A DNA stretch of 41,567 nt from Nitrosopumilales archaeon (GCA_016838825.1 JAEHKU010000002.1:29351-70917); one strand, 5' to 3'; shown: positions 24,191 through 32,735, numbered from the stretch's first letter. Numbers and translations: made by a program. Notes: generated from the sequence alone by a model not told the origin.

Positions 24191-25291
24191 ATGAAAAAGC
24201 TCTTCAGTAAAAAATCACTCAAAAAAGATAAGGAAACAAGTATTGTAGATGCAGACTATGCTAGAAACAAGTATTTCAAAAAAGGCATTAATTTCATGGC
24301 AGACGAAAAAATGGAAGACGCTTGTGAAACGTTTGAAATGGCACTCAGAATAGATCCTAATCACGTTGATTCACTCCTAAAGTTGGGCTATGCTCACTTC
24401 CATCTTGATGATTACAACAGCGCCATGAAAGCATATGATAGAGTACTGCAGATTGACGTTACCAACGCAGATGCTTGGAACCTCGAAGGACTGGTCTATT
24501 ATGAACAAAAAAAATATGCAAAGGCTTTGGATTGTGTTGAAAAATCTATCGACTCAGAACCCACCTTCGGAATGGGTTGGTATAACAAGTCATGTTATCT
24601 TTCGTTATTGAATCAAGTGCCAGATGCAATAGATGCATTAAAACGTTCTATAGAAATAGATGTTAAAAATGCAAAAAGAGCAGTTAAAGATCCTGACTTT
24701 GTAAATGTCAGAGTAGAAGAAGGATTTAGAAGAATTGTGCAAGTCGTTGTTTTAGAATCTATACGACAAGGATACCATAACATGGGCCAAATTGTGTGGA
24801 CTACTTTTCTTAGTAAAAAAGAAGTTGAAGATGCTACAAGAAAGTTGATACTGAAAGGGTTGATCACCGTGCATGAGAAAAGACAGGGTCTTCAAAGAGT
24901 ACCAACGTGGGACTTGGTACCACAATTAGTCGATAAATTAAAGGCACAAAAGAGAGGGCTTCTTGGTCCTAAGAAAATAAGAGTTTCTTCCTCAATTAAG
25001 GAACTCAAAGAAGTGAGTGAAACAATTCAGTTGACAAAGATGGCAATAGAAAAAGGAGACGTTGAAGAAATTCTTACAAACTTCGAACAGTTTATTGATC
25101 CTGCAAAAAAAGGCTCACAAATGATCGACCACTTCTTTGAGGAACATCGTGACATAAGATTATACAAAATACGATTAAAGGAAAGAGGTTCTGACTATTT
25201 GAGCCTGAATAAGGACAAACTTTTAGAATTGCTTGACAAAATAGATTTAGGTATAACTAAAAAACTTCGTACTGAAATTACACAAAGCTAA
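24191..25291 (+). CDS. TPR-repeat protein with a winged-helix-like C-terminal region
   Basis: The 366-residue protein begins with a Lys-rich segment, then at least three to four tetratricopeptide repeats between about 25 and 165, for example ACETFEMALRIDPNHVDSLLKLGYAHFHLDDYNSAMKAYDRVLQID. After about residue 175 it becomes a mixed helical region. The segment GQIVWTTFLSKKEVEDATRKLILKGLITVHEKRQG resembles a winged helix. The TPRs imply a protein-binding scaffold, and the second part may bind nucleic acid; both are inference. It is monocistronic, divergent from the collagen-like gene. Confidence 0.85.
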   Translation: MKKLFSKKSLKKDKETSIVDADYARNKYFKKGINFMADEKMEDACETFEMALRIDPNHVDSLLKLGYAHFHLDDYNSAMKAYDRVLQIDVTNADAWNLEGLVYYEQKKYAKALDCVEKSIDSEPTFGMGWYNKSCYLSLLNQVPDAIDALKRSIEIDVKNAKRAVKDPDFVNVRVEEGFRRIVQVVVLESIRQGYHNMGQIVWTTFLSKKEVEDATRKLILKGLITVHEKRQGLQRVPTWDLVPQLVDKLKAQKRGLLGPKKIRVSSSIKELKEVSETIQLTKMAIEKGDVEEILTNFEQFIDPAKKGSQMIDHFFEEHRDIRLYKIRLKERGSDYLSLNKDKLLELLDKIDLGITKKLRTEITQS

Positions 25292-25304
25292 ATTTCATAG
25301 CATT

Positions 25305-25330
25305 TTACAAAAAGAATTCTTGTATTGTAA
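25305..25330. repeat. Short inverted repeat after the TPR gene
   Basis: TTACAA (25305-25310) and TTGTAA (25325-25330) flank a 10-bp palindrome, AAGAATTCTT (25312-25321). It lies 14 bases after the TPR stop and may be a terminator or operator; the AT-rich context weakens the case. Confidence 0.3.
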
Positions 25331-25335
25331 TTTTC

Positions 25336-25353
25336 ATTCTATATAATTAGAAT
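25336..25353. repeat. ATTCTA/TAGAAT inverted repeat upstream of the siroheme reductase
   Basis: Six-base perfect arms surround a TATAAT loop, about 70-85 bases before the reductase TATA box. Weak as a site because of base composition. Confidence 0.25.
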
Positions 25354-25419
25354 ATTAAACAATTGACATTTTTGGAACAAAGGATTGATTCTAGTTGTAA
25401 TTATTTCCGGCTTCAAATC

Positions 25420-25428
25420 TTTATATTA
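25420..25428 (+). promoter_or_regulatory. TATA box for the siroheme reductase, deciding its start
   Basis: TTTATATTA is centred 29 bases before ATG 25453. The longer TTG start at 25363 lies upstream of this box, so it is unlikely to be used. Confidence 0.6.
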
Positions 25429-25452
25429 TTTGTGAGACGAAATTCGATTAAT

Positions 25453-27258
25453 ATGGATCATTCCAAATTAGATTATTCCAAGTCTGGAAAATTATCTGAA
25501 ATTAAAATTAACTGGGCAAAACCAGAGGAAGTTGAAACATTTGCAAAAACGGTAAAACACTATCGCCAAGATAAGATTAGTCATGACGACTTTAGACGAT
25601 TTAGACTGCAACATGGTGCATATGGAAGCAGAATGACTGAAGACTACAGTATGGTAAGAATTAAGATTCCTGCTGGAGAAATACACCCACGTCAACTAGA
25701 GAAAATTGCAGACCTGAGTGAGTACTACTCAATTGGAAGTGCCCATGTATCAACCAGGCAGAATATCCAGTTACATTGGGTTATCTTAGAAGATGTGTCA
25801 GAAGTAATGAGAGGACTAGCTGAAGTGGGTTTGACAACAAGAGAAGCATGTGGAAATACTGTAAGAAACGTTATGTGTAGTCCCTTGGCAAACGTCTGTC
25901 CAAATGAAGAGTTTGATCCAACTCCATATGCAATTGCTACTGCAAAGTTCCTATTGAGAAACCCATTATGCCAATCTTTGCCTCGCAAGTTCAAGATCAA
26001 CTATACATGTTGTGATGACCACGGAATGGCAAGGATAGCAGATATCGGACTTATTCCACAACATAAGGAAATTGATGGGAAAATTAAGAAAGGATTCAAA
26101 GTTTTCTTAGGTGGTGGACTTGGAAACTGGTCTTCAGTAGGATACCAGCTGGAAGAATTTACACCTGAAGATGACTTACTTTACACTATACTTGCAGTGA
26201 TTAAATTGTTTGATAGACTTGGAAATAGAAAAAACATGGCAAGAAATAGGTTGCGTTATCTAGTCAACGAAATGGGATGGGAAAAATTCAGGAGTATATT
26301 TCTGAAGAAAAGGCAAGTAACAAGGACTACACAGTCAATAATACACAAACTTGATGTTGATGACACACCACAAGAATATACTCCTCCAGTTGTTAGTGTA
26401 GAAACCTCCAGTACTCCAGCTGGTTACTCACGATGGTTAAAAACAAACACCCTGAAACAAAAGCAGGATGGATTTCGAGTTGTGTTTTTGGCTTTTGAAG
26501 CAGGTGATATTACGTCTAATCATCTTCGTATGATTGCACAAATAGCAAGAGAATTTTCTGCAGAAGGAAAGATAAGAAATGGATTCATCCAGAACATGGC
26601 ATTAAGATGGGTTGCCGAAAGTGAACTTTCTAGACTTTATTCAAAACTAGTCGAAGTTGGTCTTGCCAAAACTGGAGCACTAACAATGGCATCACCAATA
26701 GGATGTACTGGTACTACTTCATGTAATCTTGCCATCACAAATTCGCATAGACTTGCAAAAGAAATTCAACGAAAATTCCTAGAACTAGGACTGGATAATG
26801 ATGAAGCTCTCCAAGATTCAAGTATTAAGATCAGTGGTTGTCCAAATTCTTGTGGTCAACATGAGATCGCTACCATAGGGTTTTACGGTGGAGGAGGTCG
26901 TAGTGGAAAAGACATGTATCCCTTGTATACAATGCAGCTTGGTGGTAGGGCAGATGGAGAAGCTAGGCTGGGAGCAACATGTATCAGAATGCCTGCCAAA
27001 AGAGTGATTCCTGCGATACTGAAAATAATTGATGTATTCAAGTCCGAGCGAAAACAAAATGAGACTCTAAGTTCATGGATTCAGAAAATTGTTGAAGGTA
27101 AGGGTGAAACAAATGTAAAATCCGTACGTGATATCAAAAATATTCTTGAACCCCTTACCAAGGCCCCCCTCATCAAAGAAGATAAAGACTTTTTCATGGA
27201 CTATGGAATTGGCGAAAGTTACCATGTAAAGACAGGTAAGGGCGAGTGTGCCGCTTAA
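25453..27258 (+). CDS. Ferredoxin-dependent sulfite/nitrite reductase (siroheme, 4Fe-4S)
   Basis: This 601-residue enzyme performs six-electron reduction of sulfite to sulfide or nitrite to ammonia. It has the duplicated hemoprotein beta-component fold, with AHVSTRQNIQLHW in the first half. The siroheme/4Fe-4S cysteines are Cys418 and Cys424 (CTGTTSC) and Cys463 and Cys467 (CPNSC). Which substrate is favoured cannot be told from motifs alone. The next gene, a rhodanese, begins directly after its stop (TAAATG), and Thi4, TrxB and TusA follow nearby, which leans toward assimilatory sulfite reduction. The ATG at 25453 is supported by a TATA box; an upstream TTG would add 30 Phe-rich residues. 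Confidence 0.93.
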   Translation: MDHSKLDYSKSGKLSEIKINWAKPEEVETFAKTVKHYRQDKISHDDFRRFRLQHGAYGSRMTEDYSMVRIKIPAGEIHPRQLEKIADLSEYYSIGSAHVSTRQNIQLHWVILEDVSEVMRGLAEVGLTTREACGNTVRNVMCSPLANVCPNEEFDPTPYAIATAKFLLRNPLCQSLPRKFKINYTCCDDHGMARIADIGLIPQHKEIDGKIKKGFKVFLGGGLGNWSSVGYQLEEFTPEDDLLYTILAVIKLFDRLGNRKNMARNRLRYLVNEMGWEKFRSIFLKKRQVTRTTQSIIHKLDVDDTPQEYTPPVVSVETSSTPAGYSRWLKTNTLKQKQDGFRVVFLAFEAGDITSNHLRMIAQIAREFSAEGKIRNGFIQNMALRWVAESELSRLYSKLVEVGLAKTGALTMASPIGCTGTTSCNLAITNSHRLAKEIQRKFLELGLDNDEALQDSSIKISGCPNSCGQHEIATIGFYGGGGRSGKDMYPLYTMQLGGRADGEARLGATCIRMPAKRVIPAILKIIDVFKSERKQNETLSSWIQKIVEGKGETNVKSVRDIKNILEPLTKAPLIKEDKDFFMDYGIGESYHVKTGKGECAA

Positions 27259-28056
27259 ATGGGAAAAAGTAATAGCACGACAATCGATGTAGATTCTTTA
27301 AGATCCTCCATCAGAGACAAGAGTGTTCGTGTTATTGATATAAGAAAAGAAGAAGAATACAAACAAGACCATATCCCAGGTTCTGTGAATCTTCCTCTAG
27401 CAACACTACTGTCTGATGACAGTCCTGAAAAAATAGTTCAGCTCGTTAACTCGTTTGGGATTGATGATGAAACTCCAGTAGTAGTCTATGATAACACCTT
27501 TGGAGCCCTTGCCTCTCGTGTGGCATGGACACTTGAATACATTGGACACTCTGATGTATCTTTGTTAGATGTGACCTTTGACACATGGAAGAAAATTTGT
27601 CTTGAAACAACACGAGAAATTAATGACTATCCAAAGAAAGAACATTCTATAAAATTAAGACCTGAAATACTTGCAACAGCTAACTATTTGGAAACTGCGA
27701 AAAAAAAGAATGGTTCTATATTAGTTGACAACAGAGAACGATTAAACTATCTTGAACAACATATTCCAGGAGCGATAAACATACCTTATCGGATGTTATC
27801 GTCTAGTGAAAAAATACTTAAGCCAAAAGAGGAATTAAAAAGACTTTTTCAAAACAGGAACATCTCATCTGACTCTGAATTAGTTACCTATTGTGGAAGT
27901 GTTGGTACTTTGTCTGGTCTTGGTTATTATGCACTAAAAAAAGCAGAAATGGGAAATACCAAATTATATGTACACTCATTCAAGGAATGGAAATCCTTAG
28001 AAAAACCAACAGAGACACAAGAAAGTGCTCACTATTGGGATCTATCCGCTGAATAA
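27259..28056 (+). CDS. Two-domain rhodanese (sulfurtransferase)
   Basis: This 265-residue protein has two rhodanese domains. The first (about 5-125) contains DIRKEEEYKQDHIPGSVNLPL but has Asp-Asn-Thr in place of the active-site Cys loop. The second holds the catalytic Cys212 in TYCGSVGTLSG, as in thiosulfate or mercaptopyruvate sulfurtransferases. The unusual loop CGSVGTL gives no firm donor specificity. Its ATG follows the reductase TAA with no gap, so the pair are one transcript, and it likely handles the reduced sulfur made by that enzyme. Confidence 0.93.
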   Translation: MGKSNSTTIDVDSLRSSIRDKSVRVIDIRKEEEYKQDHIPGSVNLPLATLLSDDSPEKIVQLVNSFGIDDETPVVVYDNTFGALASRVAWTLEYIGHSDVSLLDVTFDTWKKICLETTREINDYPKKEHSIKLRPEILATANYLETAKKKNGSILVDNRERLNYLEQHIPGAINIPYRMLSSSEKILKPKEELKRLFQNRNISSDSELVTYCGSVGTLSGLGYYALKKAEMGNTKLYVHSFKEWKSLEKPTETQESAHYWDLSAE

Positions 28057-28086
28057 TTAGATAATTTTTTTCAATATTGTTGGTAA

Positions 28087-28095
28087 ACTTTTAAT
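28087..28095 (+). promoter_or_regulatory. TATA box for thi4
   Basis: ACTTTTAAT is centred 28 bases before ATG 28119, so thi4 has its own leaderless promoter after the rhodanese gene. Confidence 0.5.
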
Positions 28096-28118
28096 GTCCA
28101 TCGCTAACGGAATGGTCT

Positions 28119-28937
28119 ATGCAGAAAACAACAAGTGACCATGAACCACCAAAGATCTTTTCAGATGTAAGCGAGGCACAAGTTACAAGAGCTATTGTAG
28201 ATGAATTTTATGCAGTTTTAACTGATAGAATCAATTCTGATGTAATAATTATTGGTGCAGGTCCAGCAGGCCTTACTGCTGGTAGGGAGCTTGCTACTAT
28301 GGGGTTCAAGACTCTCATAATTGAGCAGAATAACTACTTGGGAGGAGGTTATTGGCTAGGTGGATACATGATGAACCCAGTTACTGTACGTGAACCAGCA
28401 CAAAAGATTTGGGATGAATTAGGCATTCCATACAAAAAAGCATCGGAAGGACTGTATATTACACCAGGACCACACGCTGCTTCTAAGTTGATTGCAGCTG
28501 CTTGTGATGCAGGAGTTAAATTCCTCAATTTAACTAAATTTGATGATTTAGTTTTGAAAAACGGACGGGTGTGCGGTGTTGTAGTGAATTGGATGCCAGT
28601 CTCTGCACTTCCACGAAATATTACTTGTGTAGATCCCATTGCTTTGGAATCAAAAGTTGTAGTTGATGCATCAGGTCACGACTCTGTAGCAGTGAAGAGA
28701 CTTGTTGACAGAAAATTGGTGGAATGGAAAGGTATGGATCCAATGTGGATCGACAAGGGTGAGAACTCGGTGGTACATAAAACTGGCGAAGTATATCCTG
28801 GTCTTGTAATAGCTGGAATGACAGTCACTGAAACATATGGCTTGGCAAGAATGGGCCCCACCTTTGGTTCCATGTTATTATCTGGCAAAAAAGCTGCTGA
28901 AGTTGTAGCTTCAAAAATTAAAGAATTACAAAATTAA
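28119..28937 (+). CDS. thi4: Thiamine thiazole synthase Thi4, with an active-site Cys
   Basis: This 272-residue FAD/NAD-fold protein builds the thiazole of thiamine from NAD, glycine and sulfur. The dinucleotide motif GAGPAGLTAG is near 46-55, and the family LGGGYWLGGYMMN is near 74-86. The sulfur-site segment reads NITCVDP, placing Cys170 where yeast Thi4 has its sacrificial Cys205 and where Methanocaldococcus Thi4 has His. It is therefore predicted to be of the Cys-donating, single-turnover type rather than the catalytic sulfide-using type. Old databases call this family ribulose-1,5-bisphosphate synthetase or ribose-1,5-bisphosphate isomerase. Length is normal. Confidence 0.93.
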   Translation: MQKTTSDHEPPKIFSDVSEAQVTRAIVDEFYAVLTDRINSDVIIIGAGPAGLTAGRELATMGFKTLIIEQNNYLGGGYWLGGYMMNPVTVREPAQKIWDELGIPYKKASEGLYITPGPHAASKLIAAACDAGVKFLNLTKFDDLVLKNGRVCGVVVNWMPVSALPRNITCVDPIALESKVVVDASGHDSVAVKRLVDRKLVEWKGMDPMWIDKGENSVVHKTGEVYPGLVIAGMTVTETYGLARMGPTFGSMLLSGKKAAEVVASKIKELQN

Positions 28938-28997
28938 TTTAACATCGTAACTGAATTTGAATAAAAGTAGATAACTTCTCAAGATTATCTTTCATAG

Positions 28998-29783
28998 TTG
29001 AAGATTTCCAAACTATTTCTATATGATGAACCATCTGTACCAGAAATTGATTTAGAAAATTTATCTAAATTTATAAAAAAATCATTCAACATTGATGTTG
29101 AGATAAGAAAAAATATTTTCAATTTTTTTACTTTTCCAAAAAATGAAATTTGTAATCAACTTGCTTCTTGTAGGATTTTTGATACTAGAAAGCCATTTGA
29201 GAGGCATATGCCTTCTCAGGAGGAGATAGATTTTGAGATGAAAACAATCACGGATAGTAATTTGTTGAAAAATATTATAATGTATGATGGATTTGAGTTT
29301 CAAAGGATCGTTTCATTTTTAATTCCTGAAAACGAACGTATTATGAATAATTTTCATCTCATAATCACGAATAAACTCACCTGTACGTATGATAATCGTG
29401 ACTATAGATATCATGGTAGGGCAGTCATATGCTCGAATCCATCTATAATATCCACAACAGGTATTGTTGAAGCTCCCGCAAAGCCAAAAGAATACTATCG
29501 TCATTTAATGTTAAACATGCTGCAAGGTCTGAATGTAGAGAATGCTAAAAAGAAATTTCATGGAACTTATCTTGATTATCATGACTCAAAATTATCACGC
29601 GTTATAGAGGGATATGCAATGCAGGCAACCTTTTATTTTCTGACAGGAGAAGCATTTTGCGAATCTAAAGAATGCAGACTTCACAATGCACACTGGCAAC
29701 AAGATTTATTGTACTCACAAATTAAAATAGGGAAGTTATGTCATCGACACGAGCAAATTCTTCAACAATTATTGTGTGAATAA
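28998..29783 (+). CDS. Unknown protein with a Cys/His-rich C-terminus (possibly DUF6775-like)
   Basis: This 261-residue soluble protein starts with TTG at 28998; a TATA-like ATAAAAG lies about 34 bases upstream. I think it belongs to the archaeal DUF6775 putative-metallopeptidase group, from memory only. The C-terminal part carries Cys and His at spacings reminiscent of archaemetzincin tails: CESKEC, then HNAHW, then LCHRHEQ. The classic HExxH motif is not seen, so peptidase activity is doubtful. It sits between thi4 and trxB; no functional link is established. Confidence 0.65.
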   Translation: MKISKLFLYDEPSVPEIDLENLSKFIKKSFNIDVEIRKNIFNFFTFPKNEICNQLASCRIFDTRKPFERHMPSQEEIDFEMKTITDSNLLKNIIMYDGFEFQRIVSFLIPENERIMNNFHLIITNKLTCTYDNRDYRYHGRAVICSNPSIISTTGIVEAPAKPKEYYRHLMLNMLQGLNVENAKKKFHGTYLDYHDSKLSRVIEGYAMQATFYFLTGEAFCESKECRLHNAHWQQDLLYSQIKIGKLCHRHEQILQQLLCE

Positions 29784-29800
29784 TTTAAATTAATCCAGAA

Positions 29801-29807
29801 AGGAGAG
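29801..29807 (+). promoter_or_regulatory. Shine-Dalgarno site of trxB
   Basis: AGGAGAG lies about six bases before ATG 29813, one of few strong ribosome-binding sites here. It suggests cotranscription with the upstream gene, although a TATA-like stretch at about 29780-29791 is also at leaderless distance. Confidence 0.55.
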
Positions 29808-29812
29808 CGATT

Positions 29813-30787
29813 ATGCAAGTCGAACAGAAAAAAGAAGAATCTGAAAAACCTGTTGAAAAAAAGCTGAAGTTTGACATAATCATCATAGGCGCTGGTCCAG
29901 CAGGTTACACGGCAGGCATTTACTCTGCACGTGCAAAACGTGACACTTTGATTATATCAGGAATTTTGCCTGGTGGTCAGTTAATGAATACAACTGAAGT
30001 AGAAAATTACCCTGGTTTTGAAAAAGGAATATTTGGTCCTGAACTGATGATGACAATGAAAAAGCAGACAGAAAGAATGGGTGCTACCATTGTAGATGAC
30101 GAAGTAGTAAATGTCGATTTCACGCATAAGCCTTTCAAAGTTCTTACACCCTCTGAAGAATACGAATCAGAAGCAGTAATAATTTGCACTGGTGCAACCC
30201 CAAAAAAACTCAGTATTCCAGGCGAGCAAGAATTTAGTGGTAAGGGTGTATCGTATTGTGCTACTTGTGATGGACCCTTCTTTAGGAATTTAGAACTTGC
30301 AGTTTCAGGTGGTGGTGATTCCGCAATGGAGGAGTCCACATTTCTAACAAAATTTGCTAGCAATGTGCATTTAATTCATAGGCGTGATAAGTTACGAGCC
30401 AGTAAAGTTATGCAAGAACGTGCATTCAATAATCCAAAGATAAAATTTCATTTTAACAGCAGCATAGTAGATATAAAAGGTGACCAAAAGGTGCAAGAAG
30501 TCACTCTACTGGACAATAAAACAAATGAAAAACAAAAGTTGCAAGTTGGAGGTGTCTTTGTTGCAATCGGACATGACCCTAACACTAAGATATTCCAAAA
30601 TCAAGTTGAGCTCGATGAAAATGGTTACATTGTGCAAAAGAAAAATACAATGACTAGTGTTGATGGTGTCTTCTCAGCAGGTGATGCACATGATCATAGA
30701 TATAGGCAGGCAGTAACTGCAGCTGGTTTTGGTTGCATGGCTGCAATAGATGCTGATAGGTATCTTACTGAAAAAAGTACAGAATAA
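29813..30787 (+). CDS. trxB: Thioredoxin-disulfide reductase
   Basis: This 324-residue flavoprotein passes NADPH electrons to thioredoxin. The N-terminal FAD motif is GAGPAGYTAG, the redox pair Cys149/Cys152 sits in CATCDGPFF, and the NADPH-binding GGGDSAMEE follows. The C-terminal FAD motif SVDGVFSAGDAHDHRYRQ is complete. A charged 20-residue N-terminal extension precedes the FAD domain. A Shine-Dalgarno site is present. It meets tusA tail to tail after seven bases. Confidence 0.96.
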   Translation: MQVEQKKEESEKPVEKKLKFDIIIIGAGPAGYTAGIYSARAKRDTLIISGILPGGQLMNTTEVENYPGFEKGIFGPELMMTMKKQTERMGATIVDDEVVNVDFTHKPFKVLTPSEEYESEAVIICTGATPKKLSIPGEQEFSGKGVSYCATCDGPFFRNLELAVSGGGDSAMEESTFLTKFASNVHLIHRRDKLRASKVMQERAFNNPKIKFHFNSSIVDIKGDQKVQEVTLLDNKTNEKQKLQVGGVFVAIGHDPNTKIFQNQVELDENGYIVQKKNTMTSVDGVFSAGDAHDHRYRQAVTAAGFGCMAAIDADRYLTEKSTE

Positions 30788-30794
30788 TATGAGG

Positions 30795-31034
30795 TTATTT
30801 CACCTTTTTTATTGAAAACTCTAGGTCTTTGTCTTTTTTCTCAATACCAAGAAGTTGATGGCCAGTTCTATTAACCCATCCTGTGATATCTTCTTCAGAT
30901 GCAGGATCATCCGCAATTACCTTCAACACTTCGCCAACTCCCATCCTTTCCATTTCAATTTTTGTTCTAAAAACAGGTTCAGGACAAAACAATCCTCTCA
31001 TATCGATTGTTTTTTTTGTACTTTCATTTGACAT
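30795..31034 (-). CDS. tusA: TusA/SirA-like sulfur carrier
   Basis: This 79-residue protein has the family motif CPEPV, with the persulfide-carrying Cys17, in MRGLFCPEPVFRTK. Such carriers relay sulfur for tRNA thiolation or molybdenum cofactor chemistry, and in sulfur oxidisers for sulfur trafficking. The fold's second half GEVLKVIADDPASEEDI is present. It is convergent with trxB. A TATA-like region lies at 31067-31077, some 38 bases upstream of the ATG. The partner is not evident. Confidence 0.92.
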   Translation of the reverse strand: MSNESTKKTIDMRGLFCPEPVFRTKIEMERMGVGEVLKVIADDPASEEDITGWVNRTGHQLLGIEKKDKDLEFSIKKVK

Positions 31035-31200
31035 CTTTTCTTACCTGCGAATCTCAATCGCTTTTTGTTATATTAAAATCTATTTCAAATTAGATGAAGC
31101 TCAGTAGTTATTGTAAAACTTTTTTTATCAAAATAAAGCCATCTTCAACATTGTAGTTAGATTACGATCATACAAAATTGATGGGTCATAATCCTTGAAA

Positions 31201-31941
31201 TTATCTGAATAGGTCTTCTGGTTTTGGTCTCACGAGTTCCTTCACTGAACTATCAGATTGATTAAATTTGTAATCTCGAATTATTGCTATAGGGGAATCC
31301 AGATTTTTTCCCATAACTAATTCAGCTGCAGAACAAAGCTCATCTGCAATTGCAATAGCAGTGACTTTCATGGTTCTACCATACGTATCTTTGGTGCCTT
31401 CGTAATCAAGAATTGATGAAATTTTCGCTATCCCTATGGCAATATTTGTTTGACCCATTCTGAAGGGCCTTCCAAATGTATCAGCTATAATGACAGCTAC
31501 TTCCTTTCCAATTTTTTCTTTTATCTCTTGGCTTAAATTGTTAGCAGATGTATCTGGATCACGAGGCAACAAGGTAACAAAACCATTTTTCACGTTACTT
31601 TCATCTACTCCTGCGTTTGCGCAAACAAAACCATGGATCGTCTCTACTATGATGATACCATTCTCCATTCTTACTATACGGCTAGTTTGTGAAAGAATAA
31701 CTTCGATGACTTTTGGATCTTTATCGTATTCTGCAGCAATACCTGTAGCAAGAACTGATGGAATTACCTTTTCTAGGTTTACTTGATATCCTTCTTGTTT
31801 TGAAATAATCTTTTGAGCTACAATCAAAATATCTCCGTCATGAAGTTCTGAATTTGATGTCGAATTTAGTATAAGGTCAGTTAAACTGTCATTCTTTTCT
31901 ACGTTTTTTGAAATTTTAATTGGAATAATTTTAATTGACAT
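31201..31941 (-). CDS. cofE: Coenzyme F420-0:L-glutamate ligase
   Basis: This 246-residue enzyme adds glutamate residues to F420-0 using GTP. The N-terminal DGDILIVAQKIISKQEG is the CofE signature, and IADTFGRPFRMGQTNIAIG is the second conserved block. Length fits archaeal CofE. Other cof genes are not in the window. F420 in ammonia-oxidising archaea is known, although its partners are little explored. The ATG at 31941 has a TATA box centred 27 bases upstream. Confidence 0.95.
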   Translation of the reverse strand: MSIKIIPIKISKNVEKNDSLTDLILNSTSNSELHDGDILIVAQKIISKQEGYQVNLEKVIPSVLATGIAAEYDKDPKVIEVILSQTSRIVRMENGIIIVETIHGFVCANAGVDESNVKNGFVTLLPRDPDTSANNLSQEIKEKIGKEVAVIIADTFGRPFRMGQTNIAIGIAKISSILDYEGTKDTYGRTMKVTAIAIADELCSAAELVMGKNLDSPIAIIRDYKFNQSDSSVKELVRPKPEDLFR

Positions 31942-31963
31942 CAGTTTTTTTTCGTAATAGATC

Positions 31964-31972
31964 GTTTAAAAT
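31964..31972 (-). promoter_or_regulatory. TATA box for cofE
   Basis: The minus strand reads ATTTTAAAC, centred 27 bases before ATG 31941. Confidence 0.6.
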
Positions 31973-31980
31973 GATCCGTT

Positions 31981-32631
31981 TTACGCAATAGTTGGTACTT
32001 GTAAATTCGTCTTGTAGTGTTTGTTGATTATGTCAATTAGCAGCGACAAATCTTTCTGCTCCAAAGTAACTGTTGCCAAGTCTTTTACAACATCTTGTGC
32101 TCTAAACGCAATTCCAAGCTCGCATATATCAAAAAGAGTTATGTCATTTGCTCCATCAACAACTACCACAATGTCCTTTTTGTCTTGCTTCCATTCGTCT
32201 ATCTTGATATTAGCTGATTTGGCCTTGTCAGAATCTACATGAATTGTTACACCATCTAACTTATCATCCTTAAAAATAAGTTCATTTGAAAAAACATGAT
32301 CCAGACCAAGCTCTTCCTTGAGTCTGTCTGTAATTATAGTAAATCCGCCTGATACCGCCATGAGTTTCCATCCTGCACTCTTGAGTGCACGACATACCTC
32401 TTTTGCACCAGTCATTATTGGGAGTGAATCAGCAACTTCTTTGCATGTTCCATAATCTATGCCTTTTAGTAGATCTACACGTGACTTGAGACCTTCTTCC
32501 CAGTTTATTTTGCCTTGAATTCCTTTTTTTGTAATTTCCCAGATTTGATCCTGCTTATCTAATTTTTCAGCAAGCAGGGGAAGATACTCGGCGTCAAAAA
32601 GCACACCCTCAACATCAAAAATAACTAGCAA
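31981..32631 (-). CDS. SerB-like HAD phosphatase with a DxE motif
   Basis: The 216-residue protein resembles phosphoserine phosphatase: motif I near residue 5, SGGFT as motif II, and VVVDGANDITLFDICELGIAF as motif III/IV. Motif I reads FDVEGVLFD, so the second Asp of the usual DxDxT is Glu. That residue acts as acid/base, so activity may be altered. It could still act in serine synthesis or as another HAD-IB phosphatase. The start is TTG at 32631. It lies 39 bases upstream of cofE on the same strand, but cofE has its own TATA box. Confidence 0.82.
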   Translation of the reverse strand: MLVIFDVEGVLFDAEYLPLLAEKLDKQDQIWEITKKGIQGKINWEEGLKSRVDLLKGIDYGTCKEVADSLPIMTGAKEVCRALKSAGWKLMAVSGGFTIITDRLKEELGLDHVFSNELIFKDDKLDGVTIHVDSDKAKSANIKIDEWKQDKKDIVVVVDGANDITLFDICELGIAFRAQDVVKDLATVTLEQKDLSLLIDIINKHYKTNLQVPTIA

Positions 32632-32705
32632 TACCTTTACGCTTTTGACAGATAATTGCTGATTATATTAAGTTTAAGTGGTTTGTACTAGAAAAAGATC
32701 GTTAT

Positions 32706-32714
32706 CAATAAATC
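32706..32714 (+). promoter_or_regulatory. TATA box for the 4-Cys protein at 32736
   Basis: CAATAAATC is centred 26 bases before ATG 32736. Confidence 0.5.
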
Positions 32715-32735
32715 ATAGACATTACAAAATGAAAC

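Noticed and set aside
8077-25321. AAGAATTCTT-type palindromes at 8.1, 16.8 and 25.3 kb as a shared regulon site
   Set aside because: Short AT-rich palindromes are expected by chance in this composition, and the contexts differ (operator, terminator-like stem, gene tail).
25363-25452. 30-residue N-terminal extension of the siroheme reductase from a TTG
   Set aside because: It lies upstream of, and across, the TATA box for ATG 25453 and is Phe/Ile-rich and atypical of the family.
27259-27600. First rhodanese domain as a second active site
   Set aside because: The active-site Cys position holds Asp-Asn-Thr, so this domain is likely structural.
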